This document shows, one piece after another, positions 20,856 to 31,875 of a stretch of 64,000 bases of DNA (position 1 is its first letter; each line of letters opens with the position of its first letter). The notes under the pieces are model-generated. The model was not told the origin of the DNA. It was given only the letters and a program-made list of their open reading frames with translations, and did no database searches. Origin of the DNA: Shewanella seohaensis (GTDB lineage: Bacteria > Pseudomonadota > Gammaproteobacteria > Enterobacterales > Shewanellaceae); contig NZ_CP104900.1 of assembly GCF_025449215.1 (NCBI RefSeq), forward strand, positions 4,092,001 to 4,156,000. The letters are read 5' to 3'. A program made the position numbers and the translations under genes.

Positions 20856-22019
20856 TTACTTAGCGTTCTGACTTTTCGTTACAAGACGATAGTGTTCAAT
20901 AAGCTCGATAAAGTGATCGAACAGTGGGGCCGCATCGTTCGGACCTGGGCTCGCTTCAGGGTGACCTTGGAAGCTGAACGCAGGCTTGTCCGTCAGATGG
21001 ATACCTTGCAGTGAACCATCGAACAGTGACTTGTGAGTCACTTTGATATTGGCAGGTAATGTGGCTTCATCGGCAGCGAAACCGTGGTTCTGGCTGGTGA
21101 TCATCACATTGCCTTTTTCGATATTGCTCACCGGATGGTTAGCACCATGGTGGCCAAACTTCATCTTCAAGGTTTTTGCACCCGATGCCAGTGCCAGCAA
21201 CTGGTGGCCTAAACAGATACCGAAAATCGGCGTATCGGTTTTCAGGATTTGTTGAATCGCTTCAATCGCGTAGTCGCATGGCTCTGGGTCACCAGGGCCG
21301 TTAGAGAGGAACACACCGTCTGGGTTCATCGCTAACACTTCAGCAGCGGGTGTTTTTGCTGGAACAACGGTGACATCACAGCCACGGTCAACCAACATGC
21401 GCAGGATGTTTTGCTTAACGCCGTAGTCGTAGGCAACGACTTTGTACTTCAGCGCTTCGGCTGGAGTATCTTCAGGTAAGCCGCCCACTAAACGCCAGCT
21501 ACCTTTACGCCATGGGTAAGCTTTCTCAGTCGTCACTTCTTTCGCTAAATCCATACCCTTTAAACCAGGGAAGGCTTTAGCCGCAGCCAGTGCTTTCGCT
21601 TCATCTAAGTCAGCACCCGCCATGATGCAACCCGCTTGGGCACCTTTTTCACGGAGGATTCGAGTTAATTTACGAGTATCGATATCTGCGATGCCAACAA
21701 CATTGTTCGCTTTGAGATAATCACTGAGGGTTTGCTGATTGCGGAAACTACTTGCTACGAGTGGAAGATCGCGAATGATTAAACCACAAGCATGAACCCC
21801 ATTGGATTCGACATCTTCACTATTGGTACCTGTGTTACCAATGTGTGGGTAGGTTAAAGTAACAATTTGACGAGAATAGGAAGGATCCGTTAAAATCTCT
21901 TGGTAACCCGTCATTGAAGTGTTAAACACCACTTCACCAACTGCGAGTCCATCGGCACCAATTGCTGTGCCAGAGAATACGGTTCCATCTTCGAGTACGA
22001 GTAAGGCAGACTTTGTCAA
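20856..22019 (-). CDS. carA: carbamoyl-phosphate synthase small subunit
   Basis: The glutaminase subunit supplying ammonia to CarB. The best start is a TTG at 22019 with GGAGG five bases upstream, giving 387 residues beginning [12 protein letters not shown], as in other CarA proteins; in-frame ATGs at 22046 and 22031 would add an N-terminal extension and the second overlaps the ribosome site. The N-terminal domain has the signature [17 protein letters not shown]. The C-terminal class I amidotransferase domain has the nucleophile in [15 protein letters not shown] and the His-Glu pair in [11 protein letters not shown]. It lies upstream of carB with a 27-base gap. Its promoter lies in the roughly 150 bases before it; I do not see a convincing ArgR box. 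Confidence 0.97.
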   Translation of the reverse strand: MTKSALLVLEDGTVFSGTAIGADGLAVGEVVFNTSMTGYQEILTDPSYSRQIVTLTYPHIGNTGTNSEDVESNGVHACGLIIRDLPLVASSFRNQQTLSDYLKANNVVGIADIDTRKLTRILREKGAQAGCIMAGADLDEAKALAAAKAFPGLKGMDLAKEVTTEKAYPWRKGSWRLVGGLPEDTPAEALKYKVVAYDYGVKQNILRMLVDRGCDVTVVPAKTPAAEVLAMNPDGVFLSNGPGDPEPCDYAIEAIQQILKTDTPIFGICLGHQLLALASGAKTLKMKFGHHGANHPVSNIEKGNVMITSQNHGFAADEATLPANIKVTHKSLFDGSLQGIHLTDKPAFSFQGHPEASPGPNDAAPLFDHFIELIEHYRLVTKSQNAK

Positions 22020-22168
22020 CGCGACCTCCATAAAGAGCCAAACCATTGAAATATAATGTTTTTATGCTATGTTAAAATACCAATTTCCGCTTATTTACGA
22101 AATTTTGACAAATTCCAGCGAGTTTACAGGATAAATCCAAACTCGTCTACACCTTGGTATCTGAGTGC

Positions 22169-22195
22169 AAAAAAACGCCAATATGGCGTTTTTTC
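22169..22195 (-). terminator. terminator of dapB
   Basis: ACGCCA and TGGCGT around a three-base loop, with six or seven T on the minus strand just after the dapB stop. Confidence 0.9.
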
Positions 22196-22197
22196 TG

Positions 22198-23076
<879 letters not shown>

Positions 23077-23082
23077 ATCACA

Positions 23083-23700
23083 TTAGACGATGTCTAATAA
23101 CTCGACTTCAAACACTAAGGTTGAGTATGGAGGAATAGAAGCACCCGCACCACGCTCACCGTAAGCTAAGTGATGTGGAACGAATAATTTTAACTTAGTA
23201 CCTACTGGCATCAGTTGCAGCGCTTCAGTCCAGCCAGCGATAACGCCAGACACTGGGAATTCAGCTGGTTGACCACGAACAACAGAGCTGTCGAACACAT
23301 CACCATTGATGAAAGAACCATGGTAGTGAGTACGTACTGTGTCTTCGTAGGTTGGTTTTGCACCGCTACCTTGAACTAATACTTCGTATTGCAGACCAGA
23401 TTCAGTCACGGTCACGCCAGCACGCTTAGCGTTTTCAGCTAAAAAGGCTTCGCCTTCAGCAGAAGCGGCAGCAGCAGCTTGCTCTTGAGCCGCTTGAATA
23501 CGACGGCTGATCTCAGTGAATGCAACTTGCATATCTTGCATAGATACAGCGCTTTCAACGCCAGCAAATGCATCGGCTAAACCTGCTTGAACGGCAGCAA
23601 TATCCACACCTTCAAAAGAATTAGCAGCCAGTTGCTCGCCCATTTGACGACCTACACCATAGCTTGCTTGCTGTTCAACAGTACTGAATTTATCAGACAT
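23083..23700 (-). CDS. fklB: FKBP-type peptidyl-prolyl isomerase FklB
   Basis: A 205-residue protein matching E. coli FklB in length and layout. Residues 1-85 form the helical dimerisation region (SYGVGRQMGEQLAANSF, AALQAGLADA-like repeats, ending in an Ala-rich helix). The FKBP catalytic domain occupies about 110-205: VRTHYHGSFINGDVFDSS, PAEFPVSGVIAGWTEALQLM and the C-terminal PYSTLVFEVELLDIV. There is no signal peptide, so it is cytoplasmic, unlike the related FkpA. It likely assists protein folding at proline bonds. Confidence 0.93.
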   Translation of the reverse strand: MSDKFSTVEQQASYGVGRQMGEQLAANSFEGVDIAAVQAGLADAFAGVESAVSMQDMQVAFTEISRRIQAAQEQAAAAASAEGEAFLAENAKRAGVTVTESGLQYEVLVQGSGAKPTYEDTVRTHYHGSFINGDVFDSSVVRGQPAEFPVSGVIAGWTEALQLMPVGTKLKLFVPHHLAYGERGAGASIPPYSTLVFEVELLDIV

Positions 23701-23892
23701 AATTAACGACTCTCAATGTTCAATGGAATTTTGCGCGCCAGTTTACCATAGTTCCACGCCCTATGCTGATAAACTGACTGCTTATTTAACTTTGGCGGCG
23801 ATTTTACGTAACCGATGCGTATTTATCCAGCAATAGCGCCTAATTGCGGCAAGATAAGGCCTGCCTCTAAACGATCGCCACGCTCTGAAAGA

Positions 23893-24702
23893 CTATTTAG
23901 GCAACACGCATTGGTTTTTGATATTCGCCTTTGCGCTCTGATATAAAGGCTGCATTTGCCCCTGTAATTGCTCGAGTTGGGCGATGCGGTTGCTGTTTGA
24001 TGGGTGCGTCGATAACAGCTCTGGCCCTTGGCTACCGCCCGCTTTCGACATATTGTGCCAAAGCACCACGCTCTGCGCTGGGTCGAACCCTGCCCGCGCC
24101 ATCAACTCCAGCCCCATGACATCCGCCTCACTCTCCTGAGCGCGACCAAAGGGTAAAATCACCCCAACCTGCGCCCCCAGTCCTAAGGCCGACATATATA
24201 AGTCACGGTTTGAGACGCCGCTCGCGCCAAGGGCTGCATCGGCGATTTGCATCCCCATGCCCGTCATCTGCGCCCGAGAGACCTGCTCATTACCGTGCTG
24301 GGCTAAGACGTGGGCCACTTCATGGCCTAAGACGGTCGCCAGTTGGTCCGGGGTACTCGCGACGTTAAGTAAGCCGGTATACACGCCAATGTGTCCGCCG
24401 GGCAATGCAAAGGCGTTCACTTGTTCGGAGTTGAACAAGACGACATCCCACTTCTGGCTTTGATCGGGCAGCACAGCGGTGACGCGATTGGCCACGCAAT
24501 TTACGTACTGGGTGAGCTTTTTATCGCTGCTGATCTTTTGCTGCTTTTTCATTTCTTCAAAAGAAGCATCCCCCATTTGCTGCATCTGTGAAGCCGAATA
24601 CAGCAAGGTTTGGCCACGCCCCGTGGGCGATTTAGTGGTCGCGCAGCCCGATAATCCTAACGTGAGTCCAACCGCCACTAAGGCGAGTGATGTTGCTTTC
24701 AT
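23893..24702 (-). CDS. M48-family metalloprotease lipoprotein
   Basis: A 269-residue zinc protease with a lipoprotein signal: hydrophobic segment then LSGC with the lipidated Cys at residue 20. The active-site motif VLGHEVAHVLAQHG lies near residue 130, and the third zinc ligand is the Glu of ESEADVMGLELM near 190. STHPSNSNRIAQL near 235 is the usual C-terminal segment of this branch. It resembles the LoiP/YcaL type of periplasmic, membrane-anchored peptidases involved in outer-membrane protein quality control. The start is supported by AAGGAG six bases upstream. Substrates are unknown. Confidence 0.92.
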   Translation of the reverse strand: MKATSLALVAVGLTLGLSGCATTKSPTGRGQTLLYSASQMQQMGDASFEEMKKQQKISSDKKLTQYVNCVANRVTAVLPDQSQKWDVVLFNSEQVNAFALPGGHIGVYTGLLNVASTPDQLATVLGHEVAHVLAQHGNEQVSRAQMTGMGMQIADAALGASGVSNRDLYMSALGLGAQVGVILPFGRAQESEADVMGLELMARAGFDPAQSVVLWHNMSKAGGSQGPELLSTHPSNSNRIAQLEQLQGQMQPLYQSAKANIKNQCVLPK

Positions 24703-24837
24703 AGGGAACTCCTTAATCCGAACGAGGCTGAAGCTAGCAGACTCAACTAATCATGCTTAAGATTTTACTGAGATAGCAAGCAGAAGCCAAACGACATTCA
24801 GAACTTGCATGGCAAGCATGAATGAGCCAAGAGCTAG

Positions 24838-25431
24838 CTAAGGTGCAATATAGTCTTCCCTTAACATGGCATAGAGGTATTCATCGCCCCATGCGCCCTT
24901 AAAGAAGATGTTTTTCACATAATGGGCTTCGCGCCGAAAGCCGAGTTTTTCGAGTAATCTACAGCAGGCAAGATTGTCTACATCGGTTATCGCAATGACA
25001 CGATGCTTATCTAATTCGACAAAGAGATAACCCAGCAATGCGCTGACGGCCTCAAACGCAATCTGCTGGCCTTGATACTCAGGCGCAATCGTAAAGCCGA
25101 TTTCCATTTGCTGCTCATCGATAAAATGCAGCGCCAAATCACCCACTAACATGGCAGGCGTCGCTGCAGATGCCTCAGAGACAATCGCCAATTGAAACCA
25201 AGTGTCCGCCGCGCCAAATTGTGCGTAATCCATGTTCTCAAATAACGCGACGGCATCGCTATAAGAGTAATCCGTCCAGCTTTGATATTTGGCGACCTTA
25301 GGCTCGGCTCGATAGGCGGTAAAAGCTTCGAGATCCGCTCGCTGAAATGCTCGAAGCGTAAAACGTTGGGTGGTTAACCCGTGATTTACCATGTGGTGAA
25401 GTGCGTTACCTATCGCCAATGTCGACGCCAT
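24838..25431 (-). CDS. GNAT family N-acetyltransferase (RimJ/RimL-like)
   Basis: A 197-residue acetyltransferase. The N-terminal RFTLRAFQRADLEAFTAYR is the common beta1-alpha1 start of the RimJ/RimL-like branch. The acetyl-CoA-binding region is EIGFTIAPEYQGQQIAFEAV (about 108-127), and the C-terminal LLEKLGFRREAHYVKNIFFKG is the typical end of the family. AAGGAG precedes the ATG at 25431. The acceptor, a small molecule or a protein N-terminus, cannot be told. It stands alone between the M48 protease and the helicase, all on the minus strand. Confidence 0.9.
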   Translation of the reverse strand: MASTLAIGNALHHMVNHGLTTQRFTLRAFQRADLEAFTAYRAEPKVAKYQSWTDYSYSDAVALFENMDYAQFGAADTWFQLAIVSEASAATPAMLVGDLALHFIDEQQMEIGFTIAPEYQGQQIAFEAVSALLGYLFVELDKHRVIAITDVDNLACCRLLEKLGFRREAHYVKNIFFKGAWGDEYLYAMLREDYIAP

Positions 25432-25565
25432 GCCAGCTCCTTAAATGTGAATAAACCGCTAATGTCAGTCAGTCCCTAAACTCGCTATATAGTTCGCCCA
25501 TTGAAAACAGGTAAGCCGCAACCAATAAGTGCTAGCAGTTTATGGATAGCAGCGCAGGCTTACAC

Positions 25566-26920
25566 TCAACGCTTACCTTTAAATGCCTTGACGCTGTGCT
25601 TATTAATACTGCGACGATTCGCCTGTTTATCCCGAGGTGGGCGCTTAGGTGCCACTTTATTCTCGGTACCGTCCTCTCTAGTTCTTTCGCTCGGCTTATC
25701 GGTCACAGGAAAGTCCGCCAATGATGCTAGCGGTAACTCACGCGCCGTCAAGTTGCGGATCGCGGTTAAACTTGGCATTTCACCATGGCACACCAAAGAT
25801 ATGGCAAGCCCATTAGCGCCCGCCCTTGCGGTGCGGCCAATGCGGTGCACATATACAGGTGCACTCATGGGTAAGTCTAAGTTGATCACAACAGGCAAGG
25901 CATCGACATGAATACCACGGGCCATTAAATCCGTCGCCACCACCACTTGAATGCGATTGGCTTTAAAGTCTGCCAAGGTTTGACTGCGCACGGTTTGATC
26001 TTTTTCACCGTGCAGCGCAGCAGCATTTATCCCCGCCTTAAGTAGTCGTTTCGCTATCGCATCCGCATCATCGCGGGCACTGATAAATACTAGCACTTGC
26101 GGCCATTGATATTGTTTAAGTAACGCAATCAATGCCTGCGCCTTGCTGCCCTTATTGACTAAATACAGTTGCTCTTCGATTTCGGCGGCGACAGCATTGC
26201 GTGTACTGGCTTCAACCCGTAGGGGATCATTGCTCAGCAATTTACCCGCCAAGGAATCCAACGCCTCTGGCAAGGTGGCTGAAAACAGTAAGGTTTGCTT
26301 ACGCTTAGGCATCATTGCCATCAGCTTTTGCACATCGGGCCAAAATCCCATTTCCAATAAGCGGTCGGCTTCGTCTAGCACTAGGTATTTAATCGAGTCG
26401 AGACTGATATGGGACTGCGTGCATAAATCTAATAAACGCCCAGGGGTTGCCACGACAAGCTGCGGTTTAGCGGCAAGTTCGGCTAATTGTTCTTCCTGCG
26501 CTATGCCACCACAGAGGAGCTGAATATTCAAAGAAGACGATAACTTACTCGCCAGCGCATGTAGCGCTATCGTTACCTGCTGCGCCAATTCCCGTGTCGG
26601 CACCAGCACCAAAGCCTGCGCATTGCTGGCCAAAGATGGCACTGACTCAGCCCCCGCTAACCCCACTTGCTGCTGAAGTTGTTGATGGATAGCCTGCAGC
26701 AAGGGCAATCCAAAAGCCAAGGTTTTACCGCTACCGGTTTGCGACAACGCTAACACATCTCGCCCCGCAAGAATCGCCGGAATCGCTAATTGCTGTACCC
26801 GTGTCGGATGCTTGACCGCAACAGGCAATACCGAACATAACGCCGCATTGACGCCAAGCTCGGCAAAGGTTAACGACTCAGGGAAGGCTCTGTGGAAAGA
26901 GAAGGCTTAGGAATGGTCAT
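25566..26920 (-). CDS. DEAD-box ATP-dependent RNA helicase (reading frame broken near the start)
   Basis: All core motifs are present in the open part: Q-motif remnant (PTRVQQLAIPAIL), I SQTGSGKT, Ia PTRELAQQ, Ib TPGRLLD, II DEADRLLEMGF, III FSATLPE, and helicase domain 2 with ATDLMARGIHV and HRIGRTARAG. The tail is basic and rich in Arg and Lys. It is a RhlE-like helper in RNA remodelling. The open frame has no start of its own: upstream of codon TTG at 26828 it continues to a stop without ATG. An ATG at 26920 in another frame would read 16 codons and stop. One extra base in about 26860-26900 joins them and restores the missing N-terminus, giving about 451 residues. I read this as a probable sequence error. 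Confidence 0.88.
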
Positions 26921-26984
26921 CGCAACACCGATAAAAACATGGGAGCGAAAGTTTACGCAGAGTTGGCAGTTAATACCAATGTTG

Positions 26985-27310
26985 TTTCGGCTTTGACTAA
27001 AGCCTTGGGATAGTTGTTTCGTCATATCCAGTGACGTATCGGATTACCAACTATCGACAAGCAATCATTGAGTTAAATGTTTTTAAATCAAAGTCGTGGG
27101 TCTTCAACCCACACCCGACCAAGAGGGGATCAACAGCAATCCCCTCTTGGATCTCCCTTGCCGCCCTAGCGAAGTTACATGCATTGGTTAGTAGCCTCAT
27201 ACTCCAATAAAAATCGCCTAACGGCTCAGATGGCACATCCATGTGCCCCCGAGCCTGCGCCATCATCCATGATGTCGCCACGACATTTTTATCTGCGTAT
27301 TTCGACAACT
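26985..27310. repeat. hairpin-bearing intergenic repeat-like element
   Basis: The gap between the helicase and the AT-rich gene contains a perfect 12-base inverted repeat, CCAAGAGGGGAT with its complement, at 27119-27130 and 27139-27150. Next to it is a smaller hairpin GTGGGT/ACCCAC at 27096-27101 and 27107-27112. The sequence reminds me of an intergenic element repeated in Shewanella genomes, but only one copy is present here, so its repetitive nature is from memory. An 85-codon frame across it (27051-27308) is probably spurious. Confidence 0.45.
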
Positions 27311-27444
27311 TCGCAGGGAAAGGTGAACTCTATTGAATACAGTATTAACCGCTAATATAGAAAGAGAGCAGTAAATTTTTAAATAGCGATAATTAGATTA
27401 AACCTAGATAATCTTTGAGCATTATAAATGTAACAATTTTACAC

Positions 27445-28332
27445 TTAAAAAACTATATAATCCCTAACGTTCCAGTCCCATATAGTCATTCTCATTGTTC
27501 CATATATTTTTACGATAACTGAAAAATTATCGTCATATATATAACAATCTGTAAAGTTGTATCTAGTCACATAACCATTATATTCATTTACCGGTTTTAT
27601 TATTGAGTTTATTCCAGTCATTAGATCAACAACATCAAAATAACTTGAATTGCTAAAAGCTAAGATATCATCTCCATTAACTATTACAAAGTTAAGCTTA
27701 TATAGATTAAAAATTGAAATAAGCATATTAACAACTAGTTCAGAGTCAATACAACCATCCTCCTTTTCAATTGATATATAATCAGTTGTTTTATTCCTTG
27801 GTAAATGAGCCATTAACTCTTTATATTGATTTAATGATGGCAAGCCTCTCAAACTCGCTAAATAACTTGAATCTTCTAAACAGGTTTGAAACCTCTCATA
27901 ATTTTCTGGGACGTTAGAAAATCTTGTATATAAAATACTATCATCAAACTGATATTCGATATCACTCCAAAAATTGAAGTCACCAATAGCAAAAGCCGTC
28001 TCACAGTACTCCAATGAATCTATACAAAGCCGAATATCAACAATATCCCTAACAAGGTTTATAAAATGAAAAACTATTAGTTCTCGATCCTCAATCGTAT
28101 CTAATATAGAGAATTTAATATTACGGCCATTAAAAGTAAGGCTACATGAATTATCATTAACATACTCAAGACTTAATTTACCAAACTTATTAAATCTAGC
28201 ATTACTATTCCACTGCTCATCCAAAGGTATTTTACCACTCCACAAAAAGTGGTTATGTTTTTCTATAATATGAGTAAACGAAGATTCATCTTGGTGAGTT
28301 TTAAGAATTTTAACGACGGATGTTTTATACAT
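27445..28332 (-). CDS. AT-rich orphan protein of unknown function
   Basis: A 295-residue protein that I do not recognise. It is acidic and rich in Asn, Ile, Tyr and Phe, with no signal peptide, membrane segment or catalytic motif that I can name. Features include FLWSGKIPLDEQWN near residue 30, DIEYQFDDSILYTRF near 125, and a C-terminal KIYGTMRMTIWDWNVRDYIVF. The coding sequence uses A- and T-rich codons throughout, unlike all neighbours. The gap before it (27310-27444) is also AT-rich. It lies between a hairpin-bearing repeat and the dnaJ terminator, so recent acquisition is likely. Single orphan genes of this kind are often defence, toxin-immunity or phage remnants, but nothing here shows which. 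Confidence 0.7.
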   Translation of the reverse strand: MYKTSVVKILKTHQDESSFTHIIEKHNHFLWSGKIPLDEQWNSNARFNKFGKLSLEYVNDNSCSLTFNGRNIKFSILDTIEDRELIVFHFINLVRDIVDIRLCIDSLEYCETAFAIGDFNFWSDIEYQFDDSILYTRFSNVPENYERFQTCLEDSSYLASLRGLPSLNQYKELMAHLPRNKTTDYISIEKEDGCIDSELVVNMLISIFNLYKLNFVIVNGDDILAFSNSSYFDVVDLMTGINSIIKPVNEYNGYVTRYNFTDCYIYDDNFSVIVKIYGTMRMTIWDWNVRDYIVF

Positions 28333-28345
28333 AATTCAATCATCA

Positions 28346-28384
28346 ATGAAAAGCCCTGTAAGGTTAACCATTACAGGGCTTTAT
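28346..28384 (-). terminator. terminator of dnaJ
   Basis: AAAGCCCTGTAA (28350-28361) and TTACAGGGCTTT (28371-28382) form a perfect 12-pair stem 50 bases after dnaJ. A short T-rich stretch follows on either strand. Confidence 0.8.
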
Positions 28385-28429
28385 TTATCTAGTGCGCAAC
28401 TAACATAACAGCGGCGCCACCCAACCTAA

Positions 28430-29562
28430 TTAGCTATTTAGGTCTTGGAAAAACTTCTTCACGCCATCGAAAAAGCCTTCAGCCTTTGGGCTGTGCTTCT
28501 TTGATTCACCGGTTAAGGTCGCCTCAAACTCACGCAGTAATTCTTTTTGACGCTCGTTGAGGTTGACTGGCGTTTCCATCACGACTTTGCAGAGCAAGTC
28601 GCCCACAGCATGGCTGCGAACCGACTTGACCCCTTTACCACGCAGACGGAACATACGGCCCGTTTGCGTTTCGGCTGGGATCTTCAGGCTGACTTTGCCG
28701 TCCAGTGTTGGGACTTCAATCTCGCCGCCGAGCGCCGCTTTGCTGAATGAAATCGGCACTTCGCAGTAGAGGTTGTTGCCATCACGCACGAAAATAGCAT
28801 GTTCGCGTACTGTGACCTGAACGTATAAATCGCCCGGTGGCGCACCAAACTCGCCCGCTTCACCTTCACCCGCTAAGCGGATACGGTCGCCAGTGTCGAC
28901 ACCCGCAGGGATCTTAACTGACAGGGTTTTGGTCTTCTCGACACGGCCATCGCCATGGCACTTAGAGCAAGGATCTTTAATGATCTTGCCGCGACCATGA
29001 CAGGTTGGACATGGCTGTTGTACGGTGAAGAAACCTTGGCGCATTTGCACTTGGCCTTGACCATGACAGGTGCCACAGGTGGTCGCCGAAGAGCCTTTTT
29101 CGCCCCGCTGCCGTCACACAAATCACAGCTGGCTAAGGTTGGAATACGCAGTTCTTTGGTGAGGCCTTTTACGGCTTCTTCCAGTGATAACTCTAGGTTG
29201 TAACGTAAATCTGAGCCGCGCGCCGCCTGGCGTTGACCACCACGGCGTCCACCGCCGAAAATGTCACCAAAGACGTCACCGAAAATATCACCGAAGTCTC
29301 CCGCGCCGCCGTAGCCACCACCGCCGCCGCGATTAGGATCGACACCCGCATGACCAAATTGGTCATAGGCCGCTTTTTTGTTGGCATCGGTTAGAATTTC
29401 GTAGGCTTCTTTTACCTCTTTGAAGCTGGCTTCAGCAGCCTTGTCACCCGGATTGCGGTCTGGGTGAAATTTCATCGCCAAACGCTTATAAGCTTTCTTA
29501 ATCTCACGCTCGCTGGCGTCACGACCTACGCCCAATACTTCGTAATAATCTCGCTTTGACAT
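28430..29562 (-). CDS. dnaJ: chaperone DnaJ (reading frame broken by one base)
   Basis: Hsp40 co-chaperone that stimulates DnaK. The J domain is intact at residues 1-70 with FHPDRNPG, followed by a Gly/Phe-rich linker ([21 protein letters not shown]). The zinc domain has four CxxCxGxG repeats: CDLCDGSG in the first frame, then [16 protein letters not shown] and CSKCHGDG in the second. C-terminal substrate-binding domains follow to the end. The frame changes at the T5 run (plus strand 29096-29100), just after the first repeat. One more base there restores a protein of 377 residues, exactly the usual length. Since the gene is needed for normal growth under stress and both halves are unblemished, I take this as a sequence error. 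It is downstream of dnaK. Confidence 0.95.
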
Positions 29563-29595
29563 AGTCTCATGCTTCTCAGCTTAAGTTGAACGAAC

Positions 29596-29626
29596 GGGCG
29601 TTAGGGTTTCCCCGTAACGCCCGCCT
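29596..29626 (-). other. intercistronic hairpin between dnaK and dnaJ
   Basis: CGGGCGTTA and TAACGCCCG with inner GGG/CCC pairing form a strong stem-loop. No T-run follows, so it is probably a partial terminator or a processing and stability element that sets a lower dnaJ level. Confidence 0.6.
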
Positions 29627-29671
29627 AGAAATTAACTATTTGAAATCAATCAATTTGATTGAGAGCAAATG

Positions 29672-31591
29672 TTATTTCTTGTCGTCTTTCACTTCTTCAA
29701 ATTCAGCATCGACAACGTCATCGGCAGTCGCGTTAGACTGTTTAGCAGCACCTTCTTGTGCGCCGCCTTGAGTTTGAGCTTTAGCCTGAGCAATTTCCAT
29801 CAGCTTAGCAGACGCTTCGATTAGCTCTTGAGTCGCTTTTTCAATGGCTTCTTTGTCGTTGCCTTTAGTTGCAACTTCAACAGCGCTCATTGCCGCTTCA
29901 ATCTTAGCTTTATCGTCTGCTGGCAGTGCGTCGCCCGCTTCTTCAACTTGTTTCTTAGTTGCGTGAACTAAGCCGTCAGCTTGGTTGCGAGATTGCACTA
30001 ACTCTTCAAACTTCTTGTCTTCTTCAGCGTGTGCTTCAGCGTCACGTACCATTTGCGCCACTTCTTCTTCGCTTAAGCCTGAAGAAGCTTTGATGGTGAT
30101 GTTTTGTTTCTTACCGGTTTTCTTGTCGGTAGCAGAAACATGCAGGATACCGTCAGCGTCGATATCGAACATCACTTCGATTTGTGGCATACCACGTGGT
30201 GCTGGCTCAATACCGTCAAGGTTGAACTGACCTAATGACTTGTTCGCGCTCGCTTGCTTACGCTCACCTTGCAGTACGTGGATGGTTACTGCACTTTGGT
30301 TGTCATCGGCTGTTGAGAACACTTGCTGTGCCTTAGTCGGAATAGTGGTGTTTTTCTCAATCAGCTTGGTCATTACACTGCCCATGGTTTCGATACCCAG
30401 AGACAGTGGTGTTACGTCTAACAGCAGAACGTCTTTCACGTCGCCTGACAGTACGCCCGCTTGAATCGCAGCACCTACGGCTACGGCTTCGTCTGGGTTT
30501 ACGTCTTTACGAGGTTCTTTACCGAAGAAGTTAGTCACTGCTTCTTGAACCTTAGGCATACGGGTTTGACCGCCCACTAAAATCACTTCGTTAATGTCTG
30601 ATACTGATAAGTCAGCGTCAGCCAGTGCCACTTTTAATGGCTCTAAAGTACGAATGATTAAGTCTTCAACCAGTGACTCTAACTTAGCACGGGTGATTTT
30701 CACCACTAAGTGCTTAGGACCTGTTGCATCGGCAGTGATGTATGGCAGGTTCACTTCAGTTTGGTTGGTGCTTGAAAGCTCAATCTTCGCCTTTTCAGCT
30801 GCTTCTTTCAGACGTTGCATTGCTAATGGATCTTTACGCAGATCTAAGCCTTGCTCTTTCTTGAATTCGTCAGCTAAGTAGTTGATTAAACGGTTGTCAA
30901 AGTCTTCACCACCTAAGTGGGTGTCACCGTTAGTCGCTAATACTTCGAAGGTTTGGTCGCCGTCGTTGCTGTCGATTTCGATGATAGAGATATCGAATGT
31001 ACCACCACCTAAGTCGTACACTGCAACGATGTTGTCGCCTTGCTTCTTGTCGATACCGTAGGCCAGTGCTGCAGCCGTTGGTTCGTTGATAATACGTTTA
31101 ACTTCAAGACCTGCGATGCGGCCCGCATCTTTAGTGGCTTGACGTTGTGAATCGTTAAAGTATGCAGGAACGGTGATTACCGCTTCAGTCACTTCTTCAC
31201 CTAAGAAGTCTTCTGCTGTTTTCTTCATCTTTTTCAAGATTTCAGCAGAAACTTGTGGTGGAGCCATTTTGTTGCCACGTGATTCAACCCAAGCATCACC
31301 GTTGTCGGCTTGGATAATTTTGAATGGCATGATGTTCACGTCACGTTGAACTTCGTCATCTTTGAAGCGACGACCGATCAAACGCTTGATCGCGAAGAAT
31401 GTGTTATTTGGGTTAGTTACAGCTTGGCGTTTTGCTGGCTGACCCACGATGGTCTCATCATCGGTGTAAGCGATGATAGACGGGGTTGTGCGATCGCCTT
31501 CAGCATTCTCTAATACGCGTGCTTTGCCACCATCGAGGACAGCTACACAAGAGTTTGTTGTGCCTAAGTCGATACCAATAATTTTACCCAT
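29672..31591 (-). CDS. dnaK: molecular chaperone DnaK (Hsp70)
   Basis: A 639-residue cytoplasmic chaperone working with DnaJ and GrpE. The nucleotide-binding domain starts [19 protein letters not shown] and contains [14 protein letters not shown] near residue 195 and [10 protein letters not shown] near 340. The linker [13 protein letters not shown] near 390 leads to the substrate-binding domain. The C-terminal lid ends in the conserved [19 protein letters not shown] precedes the start. A sigma-32 type promoter lies 50-76 bases upstream, and dnaJ follows after a hairpin-containing gap of about 110 bases. grpE is not in this window. Confidence 0.98.
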   Translation of the reverse strand: MGKIIGIDLGTTNSCVAVLDGGKARVLENAEGDRTTPSIIAYTDDETIVGQPAKRQAVTNPNNTFFAIKRLIGRRFKDDEVQRDVNIMPFKIIQADNGDAWVESRGNKMAPPQVSAEILKKMKKTAEDFLGEEVTEAVITVPAYFNDSQRQATKDAGRIAGLEVKRIINEPTAAALAYGIDKKQGDNIVAVYDLGGGTFDISIIEIDSNDGDQTFEVLATNGDTHLGGEDFDNRLINYLADEFKKEQGLDLRKDPLAMQRLKEAAEKAKIELSSTNQTEVNLPYITADATGPKHLVVKITRAKLESLVEDLIIRTLEPLKVALADADLSVSDINEVILVGGQTRMPKVQEAVTNFFGKEPRKDVNPDEAVAVGAAIQAGVLSGDVKDVLLLDVTPLSLGIETMGSVMTKLIEKNTTIPTKAQQVFSTADDNQSAVTIHVLQGERKQASANKSLGQFNLDGIEPAPRGMPQIEVMFDIDADGILHVSATDKKTGKKQNITIKASSGLSEEEVAQMVRDAEAHAEEDKKFEELVQSRNQADGLVHATKKQVEEAGDALPADDKAKIEAAMSAVEVATKGNDKEAIEKATQELIEASAKLMEIAQAKAQTQGGAQEGAAKQSNATADDVVDAEFEEVKDDKK

Positions 31592-31640
31592 GAGGTCCTC
31601 CGAAAAATTTCTGTCTAACTAAATTTATAAGTTGGTTTTG

Positions 31641-31667
31641 ATATGGGGCCGGACGGTTTTTTTCAAG
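31641..31667 (-). promoter_or_regulatory. sigma-32 heat-shock promoter of dnaK
   Basis: On the minus strand CTTGAA, 13 bases, CCCCATAT. This matches the RpoH consensus and places dnaKJ under heat-shock control. Confidence 0.9.
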
Positions 31668-31875
31668 TCCACTGTTGGCCACCTTCTCTGCCTTAACACC
31701 TATATTGGGACAGGGAATTTAATTACAAGGGCCGATAAAAAATTTTTCTGATTTATCTTTTCAAAGGACTCGACTGTATAAAATATTCAAAACCACAAAA
31801 TCCGCTTGCTTATCAGCAATAGCTGTTATTCAATCTGCGCACATTGAGTGATGTTTAAGCGCATAGGGTAATAGT

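Noticed and set aside
27051..27308. 85-codon minus-strand frame in the hairpin region
   Set aside because: It runs through two palindromes of a probable repeat element and has no domain.
29096..29100. Programmed frameshifting in dnaJ
   Set aside because: No DnaJ of this type is known to need it, and the window shows the same kind of break in unrelated genes.
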